This document shows, piece by piece, positions 40,133-53,927 of a stretch of DNA of 64,000 nucleotides (the first letter of the stretch is position 1; every line of letters begins with the position of its first letter). The translations under genes were made by a program, and so were the position numbers. Origin of the DNA: Syngnathus acus (taxonomy: Eukaryota; Chordata; Actinopteri; Syngnathiformes; Syngnathidae); assembly GCF_901709675.1 (NCBI RefSeq), contig NC_051098.1, forward strand, positions 13,483,918 to 13,547,917. The letters run 5' to 3'. The notes beneath the pieces are model-generated. The model ran no database searches. It saw nothing but the letters and a program-made list of their open reading frames with translations, and was not told the DNA's origin.

Positions 40133-43100
40133 CGCCGCCACATCCTGGACGGTTTGTCAGTGTGAAACTGGATATTTACAGTAGCTGCATTTGTGCCTTA
40201 CAGCTGGCATACAAAACAAAAAAGATAACGTATTTGCCATGCTTAACTAGCCATGTCACACATCGGTTGCCATGACGACGACTTTTGACAGTTGGCAAAT
40301 ATTTTGGAAGCATTAGCGCTGATGTCAATTGGGGAACTTGGACTTTGGGGTGCCAGTCTGAGCTCAAGACTCACCTGAGTGTCAGCTAAATTATGGGGGG
40401 GAAAAAAATAAAAGTGTGATTTATAGACCCCAAAAAAATACAACCTAGTAGTCTTGTGAAGCCACACACCCTGACTCATCGTGATACGAGTGGTCCTCTC
40501 TGTGGGAAAGCTCAGACCATGCGTGCAATGCTCAAGGGCGCCGCGAGTAAAACAAACGCGCTGCAACAACACGGCGTGCGAAAAGGTCGACCGCAAGGGC
40601 AAGCGCCACCGTCGCTTTGAAGGGTAATCCCGAGGGATTCCCGCTCTAACCGGTTGCCCGTCTGGCACTTTGGTACGACTATGTGGTGTGGTGGCAAACA
40701 AACACCCAAGCGGCCTGTCTGACTCCAAGTGAGCTGTTTTGACAACCCCTCGCAAAAAACCCGCGGCTCCTTGGTGACGGATGCGAGAGTGTGAATTGAA
40801 TTGGACGGGGAAAAAATAGAAGCTTCTTCTCATGTATGTTCCATTCTCATACATAGTTGCTTGAGTTTCTCATTTCCTGTTTGGGGTGTGCATCAGATGA
40901 TGCGGTCCTCGCGTGCACATGAAAAGCTCGCGATGGCAACGAGACGGAGACGACGAGCGGCACGAGGTCTGTGAGAATGTGACTGGCCGGGAAGGAAGCG
41001 AGGAGGAGATGAGGGGGCGAAGAAAAAAAAAAATCCTGGGAGATGACATAGGCACACTAAAAAGTAAATGTAAAATAAAAAAGGATTGGAAATATAAAGT
41101 GGTTGATTATGCTAATAACCACAAGCGCGGGCTTGGAACTGATCTCATTTGGCAGGATTGTTTTCCATCTTAATTTAATTTATAAGGAATCTGGGCCGCT
41201 TTCACTTCCCTGGGCAATTACTTTTTATTTGCTTTAATTATCTGCCATTTTCTACCTTTCGTTATAACAAGGCCACTCTGTGACAGAGGTGACTGACTCA
41301 CGTGTGTGTTTATTTTAGAACCTAAGATTTTTGTAAACTTGAATAAAATGTAGTCCCGGTACCTTTCTTGACTCCATACGAACCGTAGCATGACTTTAAT
41401 TTTTTTTTTTGTAATAATAACCGTGTTATTTGCTGTACTGTTTATAAAACTATATATTGAAATTGGTCATCTACTTTTATCGCCTCCTCCATCTTTAATT
41501 AGCCATTTTATTACTTACAACATTCGCCCGTAAAAACTTGGAGCGAAATAAAATTATGCTTTCTTTAACTGGCTTTAAAAAACAGATTTAAATGTGGAAA
41601 GGTTATTAAAAAAAAACGGGCAGCAGCAGACTTCTCGGGGCAGGTAATGCGCCACATTTCTTTTTCCTCTTACATGAAATTTCCGTGCTGTGCCCCCCCC
41701 CCCGGCTCAGCGTGCAATGTGTCACCTCAGGATGTTGATTTACTGATCAACAGGAGGTTGGCCGCATGGATTCATTTATGACTCAAAGGGGACCTAAAAA
41801 TGCAGACTTCTGCAGGAACCCAACGTCTGCGATAGAGGAGGAAATAGCACACGGGGAAGACGATAAACCCTCTTCCTAATTTATGTTAAATTTAGTTTCT
41901 AAAGTCCTGCCCACTGGAGGGGGGAGAAAAAAAACACATGGTTTACATTTCAAAGCTGAAGCTCTCACTGGTGACCTACTTGATCAGACGAGACTCAACA
42001 ATAATACCCGACATAATTAAAATGTTAGCTGGCTATTCGGTTTATTATTTGGTAGCCATGGCGGTGAGATGGGATTTCCAGAAAAATTACTAATGAACTG
42101 CTCCTGAGTCAACATGCGTGTCTAGAACACTACAAAGGAAATGACACATTTCCCAAATTGTGAAAATATTAATCGCAAAACTTTCTTGAAGATCTAGTTT
42201 GCCGAAACGAAAAACGTCCACGGTTTATACAAGTGCCGCATATTTTGAATGTTTTAGTGAGAAAGTCAAAAAAACAAGACGGGTAACACACGCAAGTGTT
42301 GATAACGGCTGTTGCATGGTGTTTTTAAGATTGCGTAACCGGCGATAAGATAAGTCGGGATCGCTAAAGTATGTAAACTTTGGGGAAATTCATCTTATCT
42401 TTCAGCTCAGAAGAGGAAGCCGCTGAAAAATCGCCCCGGGGGATTGAAGAGAAAACACGATTGGGCTGCGGTCTTAAATAGCGCCGAGGTCCGCGTCAGG
42501 CCTATGTAACATATACCGCCTTCGATCCTTTAGGCCTCATCCTTCGCTGGCCGGTGGCCATGGAATGTCACTCACATTCCCGGCGACCTTCGCCTGTCTC
42601 CGTGTTCGCTGGCTCGCTTTATGTTTGTTTAACTTTTTCAGGACCCCCCCAGAGGCTCCGCGCTGGAGAGGAGAGCGATCTTCCTCCTCCACTAACCCGG
42701 CTTGCCAAATTCCCTCCTACGGCGTCTCTCCCACTCACCGTCTGCGTTTACTCTTGCGTAGGGCGGGCGCTCACGTCAGCTCCTGTCCCACCTTCGTCTA
42801 TTTATATATACACGCGAGTAAAATAGACAGGAGCCCTGTTATACTGTCTTAAGTGGTGGGAAGTAACCACCTTGACTTTTTAGTATGATTTGTCCCGTGA
42901 CCAAGGCATGAAACTCAATTTACCGGTTTGTAAAATCAATTTTTCCTCTTGAAATGAATGAAATGTAGAAATCATGAAACCTTAATTTAGTGGGAAAGAA
43001 AATAGTATCCAGTCCTCTCAGGACATCCCAGTCGCCAAAGTCTGATACTGTCGTTCCAGAAATGGCCACAGATAAGGGCAATTTGTCAGTGCGCCAGTAA

Positions 43101-45099
43101 GGGGCGCTGTGACGTCATCAAGAAAAAAACTTGGGCCTAACCTTAACCTCTTTTACAGAGACAGTACTGCACATACTTGGGTCTTTTTTAAATATTTATT
43201 ATATTTATATCAATATTTAGTTTGTACTTAGGTTCAGAGTGAGAGTACTTTTGCCACCTCTGGTTATATGACTCGGACGGAGACACGAGTCATCGCTTTT
43301 CTGGCTTAGGGGAAAGTTAGAGAACTCACACGGTGGGGTTAGTGAGTGTTCACTGGGGGGTCACCGTGGAGTGACTCACCTGGCTGCCGGGCCTCTTACT
43401 CCCGACTGCGGGATTTGCTTTGTGAGTCAGAGCAAGGAGAGCCGACTGGGCCATACTCGTCCACGTCACAGTAATTTATGAAACTTTTCATGGGCTCCTC
43501 ATTAACGAAGTAAGCCGCAAACTTTTAAATCAAAAGTGGCCTTTTTCTTCCCGGGGCGCCACTCTCATTAGTCTGTCCAGTGGAGCTCTGGCACGGAAAA
43601 GCGAGACTCTCCGCTTCAGCTTGTGTTATGTTTTTGGCAAACGACTTATTTTAAGGCGACAGTGTGTCGTATATGTGCCTGTGTACACAACATTAAGGAT
43701 TTGGGCCTTTCTGGTGAGATTTCAGGATGAACATACAATACTTAAGGTTGAACTTGTGAACCTGTAAAGGCTTCAAGGGAATTTTAGCTTCATCCTGACA
43801 TTTCACCCAAAAGCCCAATACCCCCTGACCTTTTGTAAATAGTGTACGTGTGCCTGCATTTGTGTGGATGCGCACCTGCGCTTTGTTTGTCTTCTTCACT
43901 TTGACATCTGCGGAGGCCGGAGGTCACCTGCTGTGCCCAGATGGCAGGAAACCTCTCGAGCAACATCCTCACGCCTGGAGGCACCTGGAAGAAGACCAAA
44001 ATAATGTGTGAAGAAGTACTTTTGGTTGTTGTTCTCAGGCTTGTTCTTTTATAATTTTGAATGTGTCATTTCACAGCACTTCAAGCCGCATATTCCCTCG
44101 TAATTAATAATGTTAGTAAATGGTATGCTTAGAACTTTTCTAGAACATTTTTAATGGTTGACTCTGAGCATATATCACATACAGGATACTGTGTTTAGTT
44201 CAGTGATTCCTAACCACTGTTTTATGATCCAATTACACGTAATTGGTCGGACAATTGTGATTTATTGAATAATAATAATGTATCTATATGCCTATGCCTG
44301 GGAAAACAAGTAGACGATGAGGAGATTGATCCTCAATTTTTTAGTACAGTATCTATGACAATTTTGTTTGGTGGTGTGGCATGTAATGTAAAATTCATGC
44401 TTTGGCTCAAATAAAGCTGGGGAATGCTGGTTTTGGTTTTAGGTTGTCACACGGTCCACTGGGCCTATCAATCAACACACACACACACACATTTTTATAC
44501 ACACACACACTTTGGAAAGAAAACAACTGACCTCTGAATGCTGAGGCGCTTGTGAATGTCTATAGTGCTCCCTACTGGTTAGTAGCAAAATATACATCTA
44601 AAATATAATTGAATGGGCAATCGAAAAATAAACGAATACAATACCAGTTCCCACCTTTTTGAGTCGTTGTTTATTTTTATTATTTTGTATGTTCTAGGCG
44701 ATGTTTCACATTCTTTCTGAAATTGAGTGAAGCAATGACAAGTTTCCATGTCAGTACAGGCTTATAAGAGGAAATACAACAGGAAAATACTGCCAACTTT
44801 GGTTTTTAGTTCAATTTCATGTCATAAATAATATTTAACATCGACGTTAGCTTAAAAATAATGGCAATAATACTTACGTACTTACGTCGTTTGGTGTTTT
44901 GTGTTCTACGTAATGTTGGCGAACATTGTTAATTGTAGTTTTGGTTAAGAAGTTGTGTTTTAGAGTATATTTTGACTTGTTCAATCAAAATAAACACATT
45001 AGAAGACAAAAGCTCGTTAGGCTCGACCACGAGCAACTTTGCGACCTTTGCGACAGTCCGTCAATGGCGCATGCGTCGGAATACGGCAGCGTGAAGAAG
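35461..45099. other. 9.6-kb gene-poor interval between tgfb1 and ppp5c
   Basis: It begins with the tgfb1 3' UTR (AATAAA motifs right after the stop) and ends with the ppp5c promoter. Open frames within are short, have no familiar domains and lack paired splice sites. A (CA)n run lies at 40087-40132 and short CA runs near 44475-44510. A G-rich stretch occurs at about 37105-37118 and a C-rich one at about 41693-41703. Regulatory elements may be present but cannot be picked out by eye. Confidence 0.5.
40087..40132. repeat. (AC)n microsatellite
   Basis: About 23 uninterrupted AC units in the intergenic region between tgfb1 and ppp5c. Confidence 0.95.
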
Positions 45100-48000
45100 A
45101 TGGCGGAGGGAGTAAACGATTCCGAGCTACTCAAGGAGAAGGCCAATAAATACTTTAAAGGTGAGCAGGCAGCGCTGTCAAGTTGTTGGCTCGCTTCAGC
45201 GGCCGAACGCAGACAAGAGCGTCCCAGCCGATCGCGTCGAGGGGGTTAATGATGCTTTTTAAACGGCGCAGATCACAGCCCCACGTCAATGTAATGCTAG
45301 GCTAGCGAGGCAGGCTAACGCGTGAAGCCCATTCATTGAGCTCCTGAAAGCGCTTAGCCCACTCGGCTAGCTCCGGCTAACTTCGTCTTAAACCGCGTGA
45401 GTCATTGTCCCGTGCAAGTCAAGTTCACTTCACAGTCACTTTGACCCCGATCCGTTAAACTACATGACCGATTGTTTTTGCAAGATTTTGCAAGACACAA
45501 TTGACGTTACCTGCCGCGCGTAGAAGTTGCTAGAATATTCCCGTTAAATAAGCAGAATCATCATGTGATCAACGGCATTCTCTCCTCGCCAATATTATTA
45601 TTATCTTTACCAAAGGCCAATTAAACATCGTAAATGCAGTACGAGCAGAATAATTGCTAATTTTAGAAGGGGTGAAAAGCCGTAATGTTATGACATTAAA
45701 GTTTTTTTAATCTAACAGAGTCGTATTTTTGTAAATGTTCAATAAGGTAATAGTCATATTTTAATTAGCGAGTAACAGTAATATAACATTTTGCTTTTTA
45801 TTCTGGAAAATACTTATTTTTACTTAAAAAATAGGATTCTATTCCTTGAATGACAATGTCTTTTTGTTCTCTGGGGAAAAAAAAGAAAGGACTTTGAGCA
45901 ACAGCATTCTTTGATTTCCATAAGACGACAACTGTATTGACTTTGCAGGATTGTTAGATTTTTAATATATCAACATGTACCCTATGACCATGACCAGGTT
46001 GACTGAGAATGTTTGTGTTTGAATATGCAGATAAAGACTATGAAAATGCAATCAAGTTCTACTCAGAGGCCTTGGAGGTCAATCCATCCAATGCCATCTA
46101 CTACAGCAACCGCAGCCTGGCGTACCTGCGCACCGAGTGCTACGGCTACGCCTTGGCGGATGCGACCAAGGCCCTGGATATTGACAAGAACTATATCAAA
46201 GGCTATTACCGCCGAGCCACCTCCAACATGGCACTGGGCAAATTCAAGGCAGCGCTCAAGGACTACGAGACGGTAAGGTGGGCTGAAGAGAAGGAAACCC
46301 GAAAGGCTTTGCCAGGTCTACACTCATCTAATCTCCACATTTTGAAAGAGGGATTATGAGCTAATCCTGTCGTAATGCCAAAGTGTCGAGCGTGCAAGTG
46401 TCGGTGTCGTGGCTTCCCTTTAAGAGTAATGCAAGTAATCCCTCATTGAGGCACTCTGCATGTCTTTGAAGAAATATCTTGATGAATAATGACTCAAATC
46501 AAACAAATTTGGGTGGGTGTCAATACTGCAACAAAGTCAAACAAGAGCAACTTTTAAATGCGTCGTGTGACGACAGGTAGTGCGCGTTCGACCAAACGAC
46601 AAGGACGCAAAAATGAAGTACCAGGAATGTAATAAGATCGTCAAGCAAAAGGCCTTCGAGAGAGCCATCGCCAGCGACGAGATCAAAAAGTCAGTCGTCG
46701 ACTCGCTGGACATCGAAAGCATGAGTAAGTGGCAAAATGAGTGTGCAAAGTACATTTATTACATTTGTTTTCATGTAAATCCAAATTACATACCCCATCC
46801 AAAGAGTGTGTCGTTCTCGCTCTGAAATGATGCCCCTCTCGCGTCGCAGCGATCGAGGACGACTATACGGGCCCCAAGCTGGAGGAGGGCAAGGTCACGC
46901 TGAAGTTCATGAAGGAAATGATGGACTGGTTCAAGGAGCAGAAGAAATTGCACAGAAAGTGCGCGTATCAGGTAAGGCAATGCTCACACTAGAAAGCGCA
47001 AGACAGAGACAAGCAGATGTGCAATGAACTGTTGTCTTTTGCAGATTTTAGTGCAAGTGAAAGACCTTTTATCCAAACTACCAAGTCTCGTTGAAGTCGC
47101 ATTACAAGAGGTGAGAATGTCATTTTTAGTTTCTTAAGGTCTAAAGTCACTATTCATTATCCATCATAGTTGTGAATGTAAATACTTTTTGCCCCGTGAT
47201 CAAATAAGTCAATTCTTTCTCGATTCTTCTTTTCTTTCCAACAGGCGGAAAAAATAACCATTTGTGGCGACACGCACGGGCAGTACTACGATCTCCTCAA
47301 CATTTTCGAGTTGAACGGCCTGCCGTCGGAGAGCAATCCTTACGTATCCTTTCGGTTTCAAACTGTTTACTGTCAATATTTATGTGGTTAAAACAAACAA
47401 CCTGGTTTCAGATTGGCCCGCTAGCTTAATGCAAATATGAATGGGAAATGCCCTTGACGCGCGAAAGATTAGCATTGATAGCAATTTTGCAACTTCAAAT
47501 CTTATAACCTTTTCTTAACTGTGCTGAAATCAGCTGTTCAATGGTGACTTTGTGGATCGCGGCTCTTTCTCCGTGGAGGTGATTCTCACCCTGTTTGGCT
47601 TCAAGCTGCTTTTCCCCGACAACTTTCACCTACTTCGAGGTGAGCGTTAGGGCGGAAACACGCACGACGGCCCATTTCGCCTTCTGCAGCGATAACCTAA
47701 GATGGCCGATCCGCAGGTAACCACGAGACGGACAACATGAACCAGATGTACGGCTTTGAGGGCGAGGTGAAAGCCAAGTACACGGCGCAGATGTTCCAGC
47801 TGTTCAGCGAGGTTTTCCAGTGGCTGCCACTCGCGCAGTGCATCAACAGCAAAATACTGGTAGGGAGAGCCGCAACGTGGGAACGGACGTTGCTAAAACA
47901 CGCTCTGCTAAAATCCGGTATTTCTTCAATCAAGTGTTTTAGTGGTGAACAGTCAAGATCTGGTTTTATTGTACCTCAGGTGATGCACGGTGGGTTGTTC

Positions 48001-48831
48001 AGTGAAGACGGCGTCACGTTGGAGGACCTCAGGAAGATCGAGAGGAACAGACAGCCTCCAGACTCAGGTACAGTCAGCCTGTGTGTTATTTTAAAAAATA
48101 ATATGTAGTACAATAAACAATATATTTATTCGACATAAGAATTTTGGGGTTATAGCAACGTTTTTTTTTTCCCCACTCGTTTTTGTTTCGCAGGTCCCAT
48201 GTGTGACCTCCTCTGGTCGGACCCCCAGCCTCAGGTCAGCGCTGCCCTAGAACCTCATGAGCCTATTTCAATAACTTCCAGAAAGAATGTTCTCAACGCC
48301 TGTGTTTGATGCAGAACGGCCGATCCATCAGCAAGCGAGGCGTGAGCTGCCAGTTCGGGCCCGACGTGACTGAGCGTTTCCTGGATCAGAACAAGCTGGA
48401 CTTCGTCATCCGAAGTCACGAAGTCAAGGCGGAGGGCTACGAGGTCACTCACTCAGGAAAGTGCATCACAGTCTTCTCGGCACCCAACTACTGGTGAGTA
48501 ACCCCTTGCCCCGTTTTGGATGACCGAGCGCCACGGGTCGATAACGACTGGTCTTCCGCCGTCCCCCAGTGACCAGATGGGAAACAAAGGAGCTTTCATC
48601 CACCTCAGGGGATCCGATCTCAAGCCAGAGTTCCACCAGTTCACTGCTGTGGTCAGTATCATGCAGAAATACACTCGGTCCAATGGGAGCACTCCGTGTG
48701 AATACAAACAGCACCAAAGTACTGGTTAACAATTGTATAAATGGTTTCTTCCTCACTTTGCCTTCCAGCCTCATCCGAATGTCAAGCCCATGGCGTACGC
48801 CAACACGCTAATGCAGCTGGGGATGATGTAG
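45100..48831 (+). CDS. ppp5c: Serine/threonine protein phosphatase 5 catalytic subunit
   Basis: A PPP-family phosphatase kept inactive by its own TPR domain and recruited by HSP90 to dephosphorylate client complexes such as the glucocorticoid receptor (family knowledge). Thirteen exons: 45100-45160, 46031-46272, 46577-46724, 46850-46971, 47045-47110, 47245-47343, 47534-47639, 47717-47859, 47980-48067, 48194-48234, 48315-48493, 48570-48651, 48769-48831; 479 residues. Three TPR repeats come first ([23 protein letters not shown]). The phosphatase signatures follow: G-D-T-H-G-Q, G-D-F-V-D-R-G, R-G-N-H-E, M-H-G-G-L, R-S-H-E and S-A-P-N-Y-C. The ending [13 protein letters not shown] is the PP5 alpha-J tail. 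The start at 45100 has A at -3 and G at +4 and matches human M-A-E-G; an in-frame ATG at 45064 with weaker context would add 12 residues. Confidence 0.97.
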
Positions 48832-50370
48832 ACCCTGGAAAAAGGACTCGGTCCGCCAAAACCGCCGGAAGCATCACACTTCACGCCCTTCAGTGCTCCC
48901 TGACTCCCACTTGGGCCGAAGGGATCCCACTCCCCCTCGCTTTAATGAGGGAGATCCCTTAGAACCCCCTCGCCTGGTCCACATGTTTACCACTTCCAAA
49001 CTGGATAACACTTCCAGCGTATGCTCGCCTCATACATCAATTCAACCTTCAAACTCCTGGATGTGTCTCTTAAGATTTTGTTGAAGCTATTTTTAAATGG
49101 ATCACCTCTCGGGTCCATACCAAAGATCTGTAATTGAATGATAGTCAAGGTTTCACCCAGGAGCGACTCTCAAAGAGTTTAGAACGTGCACACATCCAAT
49201 ATGGTTCAAGAGCGTCATTTCTGTCAATGTATCTTAACAGTAGGTCATTTTTTTTCCACGTTCTTTTCAGGAATACAAGCTTATCCGTACATGTAATGAT
49301 CCCAGCTCAAAAAGAGAGACTGACTCTGGGTTCACACCGTGGTGCTGTTTACCATTTTTGATGTGTTAGCTAGAACAGGTCAACGTTTAATTTGCACTGC
49401 TGCTGCTTCTTCCGGAGGAAGATACCGCTGCTCCCTCTCCGCCCTGCCATCTTCTCACCCTGGCAGCTCACACACTGCCCCCGTTTTCCGAACCCAAACA
49501 CCCGACATGTCACCCGGAATTGTGGATTATTCCAGTAACACACAAAAATGTAAAAACGTCCAAAATGTAACCCTGTCTTGAAAACGCACAGTCGCATTGT
49601 CTGATGACTCTACTTTTTAGGTAAAGATATACACTGATGTGTATGTATATATACTGTATCATTATTGAGATTCCATGTAATGTTTGGAGAAAAAAACAAT
49701 TAAAAATCAATTCAGAGATTTTATAAATGTTTGTGTCCTTAATTTTGGACAATAGAAATTAAGAATTCTATTGTTGTGTGGTCATTTTGAATATGCTTTG
49801 ACTTGCCTTATCCGCTGGATTAGCGTCGTTTTCCGTTCGCGTCAGCAACAGTCGCTGGCATTATGCCACCCAAATAAACCCTGGTACCTGTTTACAAACA
49901 TTAAAATGTATGTCATTTTCATGTAGGTAGTCATTCGTAGACATTTAAAAAAGTTACAAGCCTATTTTAATAGAACAAAAAAGTACAAATCTGTTTTCAG
50001 TTGTATGGAGTAAAGAAAAAATAATTCGCGCCACAACAGTAGCACAGTGCGACGGAAGTCATTCGTTAAAAAATATCTTCAGAAATTGTAAGACTATCAT
50101 TACTATCCATACGTGAATACAAAAAAATATAAAATTCAGACAGCAAATTGTTGTAAGTATAAAACTTGAGAGAAAAATGATAAAAGGGAAAAAAGACATA
50201 CAGGTGGCAGTCGCATGTCTATGACGTCATCGAGCAGCCTATCTGGTCACTCCGATATGACGTCAGGTGCGCACCGCGTTGTCAACATTGCGCGAGTTTC
50301 ACCTTGTTTTCAATCCCCCTGGACACGCATATGAAGTGACCCGACATCGACAACGAGGAGTAGGCCCAAC
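48832..50370. other. ppp5c 3' UTR and THAP-gene promoter
   Basis: The left part is ppp5c 3' UTR, with an AATAAA at 49873-49878 and an ATTAAA-type motif near 49698. The right part contains the paired CRE palindromes upstream of the THAP gene. No exon seen. Confidence 0.5.
50222..50265. promoter_or_regulatory. Paired CRE palindromes upstream of the THAP gene
   Basis: TGACGTCA, the full CREB/ATF palindrome, occurs at 50222-50229 and again at 50258-50265. The spacing is 36 bp start to start, and the second site ends about 105 bp before the start codon at 50371. This is a typical core-promoter position for CREs in TATA-less genes. Binding is inferred, not shown. Confidence 0.6.
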
Positions 50371-52289
50371 ATGCCCAAATACTGTTCGGTGTCAAATTGT
50401 AAGAATGATTCAACGAGCGGCAGCGGTCGAAAAAGCTTTTACAAGTAAGACAGCTTGAATAAGCGTCGTTTGACGTGAAGCCATTTCGGTCGTCCCTGGC
50501 GACCGCGTGTCTCTTGTTTTTGGTGGTATTCACTTTAAAACTACTATCTAATTTCTGTTTCACACATTTATTGCTAAGGAAAACATGAACGGGTTTTAAT
50601 TGGAGAATCCACTTGAGGACGTGTACGTGTGCTATGTTTTGACCTTTGACACCGGAGTCATTTTTGTTTATTCATACATGACGTGACGTGTTAATTCTCG
50701 AGGATACCCGAACGAAGTGGCCACAGATTTCGAACCCATGTACAACTTTTTGTAAAAATTTAATCTACTCAATCGTGACAACGCTACTCTTTCCCATACA
50801 TGTGCCAGTTGTATTTCTAATTTACTGATTCCATGGTGCTTCCGTATAGTGGTTGTGTTAAATTTGTAATCCACTTCAATATCGAACCTGTGTTACATTT
50901 CGAAATCAATTTAAAATCAAAATCCACCTATTTTATCTTTATTAAGAACACGCATTCTACTTGGTCCTACTAGGTTCCCGCTGCAGGATCCTGAGCGGCT
51001 GCAGCTTTGGCTGAGAAACATCGGTCGGGACAACTGGACCCCGTCTCGACACCAGTACATCTGCCACGAGCACTTTGAGTCATCGTGCTTCAAGGTACGC
51101 TGGGGCACTCGATACCTGGAGAACAACGCCGTGCCCACCATTTTCCGGAGGGTCGAGGTAACACACGAGCAACAAAGTACTCTCTTCTTCCATTCACAAT
51201 TTAGAATCATTTTAATTTACATATCCCATAAACATTGCTTCCATGCACAACCTCCAGTGAATTTTGAATGCCAAACCAGATTTCCACATCTTTGTAGAAA
51301 CGGAAATCGATGGATGACAATGAGAAGAAAGCCAAAGTGCTTCGGAGGGAGGCGGTCTTGGCGGAGGAGCCGGGCGGGCCGAACCCGGCCGCGAACCCGG
51401 CCGCGAACCTCTCTTACCTACCTACACTACCGATCATCCCTCCCTTAATGCAAGCGGCGGTTGGGCACAACAGCGGCGAGATAGTTCTGCTACCCGCCGA
51501 TTGCCAAGGGGAGCTGGCGGGCGCCTTTTTCAACCCCGCCCATAGACTTACGCTCCAAGAAGTACCCGTCGAGGAGCTGTGCCAAACTCAGGTCATCGCC
51601 TACTTGGAGTCCACACCCAACGTACTTCCCAACCACCTGCTGGTCTCCTCGAACACGGTGCTGTCATCTGCTCTGAGCGCTGAGCCCATCGCGTCCACAT
51701 TGCCTATTGTGTCCAAACACGCCGCCCCGCCGTCGTCACCGCCACTCCAACTCGAAGGAGGCTCCGACCAACAGGATGACGACGATGACGACGTGGACAA
51801 TTGGGACCACCAACTGGAGGAGCACTGGTGAGATGTTTTTGTGTGACTCTCAGACATGAATGAACATGCACATCCTGATTAACTAACGGGACAGCTACCA
51901 CAAGCACCGGCTGAGCAAGGAGCAGCTGGAGGCCGTTGTGGCCGAGCTGCAGAAGAAAGTGAAGGTCTTGCAGCAGAAGCACCGGCGCCACCTGGACAAA
52001 CTGCTGGGCCTGGAGAACGCCGTCAGTCAGATGAGGCAGAAAAACCTCATGACCGAAGAGCGACTGCAGCTCCTGGAGAGGGTGAGGAACATCACATTCT
52101 CAATAATCTCATCTTTCTCAAGATGGTGCTGCAGAGCTGTGTCGAACATCTTTTATGTTCTGACATGTTCAGGCGTACGTCCAGAACAGCGCCAGCGTGT
52201 GCGACACCGGCGAGACCGTAGCCATCATCTACGAGGAGGACGACGCGGCGTATTTCTACACGCTCAGCGACGGCGAGGAAAAGCTGTGA
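50371..52289 (+). CDS. THAP-domain zinc-finger protein (THAP8-like)
   Basis: A likely sequence-specific DNA-binding protein of the THAP family. Five exons: 50371-50444, 50974-51157, 51298-51827, 51895-52081, 52173-52289; 363 residues. The N-terminal THAP domain has the C2CH zinc ligands Cys5, Cys10, Cys55 and His58 and the closing A-V-P-T-I-F box at 77-82. A long low-complexity middle follows, with an Asp run (D-D-D-D-D-D-V-D). A coiled coil of roughly 60 residues comes next (L-S-K-E-Q-L-E-A-V-V-A-E-L), and an acidic end finishes the protein. The start M-P-K-Y-C and the W-G-x-R-Y-L before the A-V-P box resemble human THAP8, which also lies on 19q13. Its coiled coil also recalls other THAP proteins, so the orthologue is left open. 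AATAAA at 52323-52328 is a likely poly(A) signal. Confidence 0.87.
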
Positions 52290-53927
52290 TGCCACAATTT
52301 TGTTGTTGTTGTTTTGCCCTTTAATAAAAACGTGGATCACACTGATTTGCACAATTACGGATGTTATCAGGGGACTGTTCTCAATGTGTATGTTTTTTTT
52401 AATCGTTCTTTTTTTCCTGCAACCACTTTTTGTTCAATTTAAGTGTCATAACAAAAATGTAATTAAAACTAACTTCACGTGTGCTGGGTCGATTGGGGAT
52501 ATATTTCTGACCACTAGAGAGCAGTAAAGGTCTTTGCCTCAATCTGCGTTGCGCACAACACGTATCCACCTGCGGCTATTTTATAAGGTCACAGAGGTGA
52601 TGTTTTGTATTTTTTTAAACCAAGAACCAGGTTTCCCGTCCAGCTTCCGTTCCCACCCGAGTGTCTCGGCGCTGGCCTGCTATCTGTGCTAGCTGCTGGA
52701 ATTTAAGGGAGGGATTTTTTTTGCCTCTTCATCTTGCCTGAACTTTTATCAGCAAGCATTAACTCACATCTGCTTCTTTAGTGCTGAGCTAATGGCCCAA
52801 CGTTCCAGCACAACACACCCAGACTCACACACGTACACACAACTACAAACGTCAGTACAATCTGACCCAACAAAGTCAACACACCGTTCTGTCCTCCCTT
52901 TTTTTGTCAGCACTCGAGCTTCCTATTTCTGTTAATTGTGCATGTTATGTCAATAACTGAATTCAAGTTGCTGCAGACTGTCGGACATATTTTGCAAAGA
53001 GCCGTCGTGGGCCCTGCATTTTGTTCTTGGGCCTTCAGTATGGACATATGGCAACGGTGCACCTGCAGAAGTTCAAAATGAATATTGGTTTAACTACATG
53101 CCAAAATAATTAATTGCTCAAACAGAATACTTTACAGGTTAAGGCTGGACTGATTAATCGGATGGGCGAAATAATCGGTCAATATTAGCTCTTTTCCAAT
53201 GGGCAGAATTGAAGTCGCAGTCTTGCTGTTACAGATGAGCACATTTATTGCATCTCCATGCATGAGAAGACACAGTGTGCTTGTGTATTTCCAAGCAGTT
53301 GGATTGGGGGAAGGGAGGGGGGTTCCTTTTCATTCCAACTTCAGGTGCCAGGCAACCTCTCAGCCCTCCACATTCCCCGGTTTCGGTCATGTGACCACTT
53401 GTCAGCAGCCTCCTTTAGCCAGAGCCAGCCGAACGCGACCAGACCCTCATCTAAAATAACTAGAACACGTACACTCACTGTTTGTATATACAAACTCCTG
53501 CGGGTCAGATTTAATTTACATAAATCCGCAACAAATATAATAATTGAGTGTAATTGATTTGTACTGTGGCAATCCCTTGGGAATTAATTGGTTTTTTTTT
53601 TTTTTGATGTGAGGGTCAATGATTACCTCAATGGTGCTTAAACAAGCCTGAGGGGCTGACTCATGTTAGCGGATCACAAACACACCAACGCAACATTGTT
53701 GCAATAGAATAGTTACCAAAAAAAAACGTTACCATAAAAAATATAGTAATAAGGCCTAATTTAATCATATAATTCATTAGATCAAATTTATATCTGCATC
53801 TATAAACAATTTAAATTATGCTAGCATTGAATTAACTCCACAACATTGCAGTTTAGCGTCATCGGCATTCAAACACAAATTTCTACAGAAATTGAATCTT
53901 CTCGTTACTTGAATGTGCTTTCTTGGC

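Noticed and set aside
40243-40854. 203-codon minus-strand frame in the tgfb1-ppp5c gap
   Set aside because: Longest frame in the gap but without any domain or repeat pattern; composition looks random.
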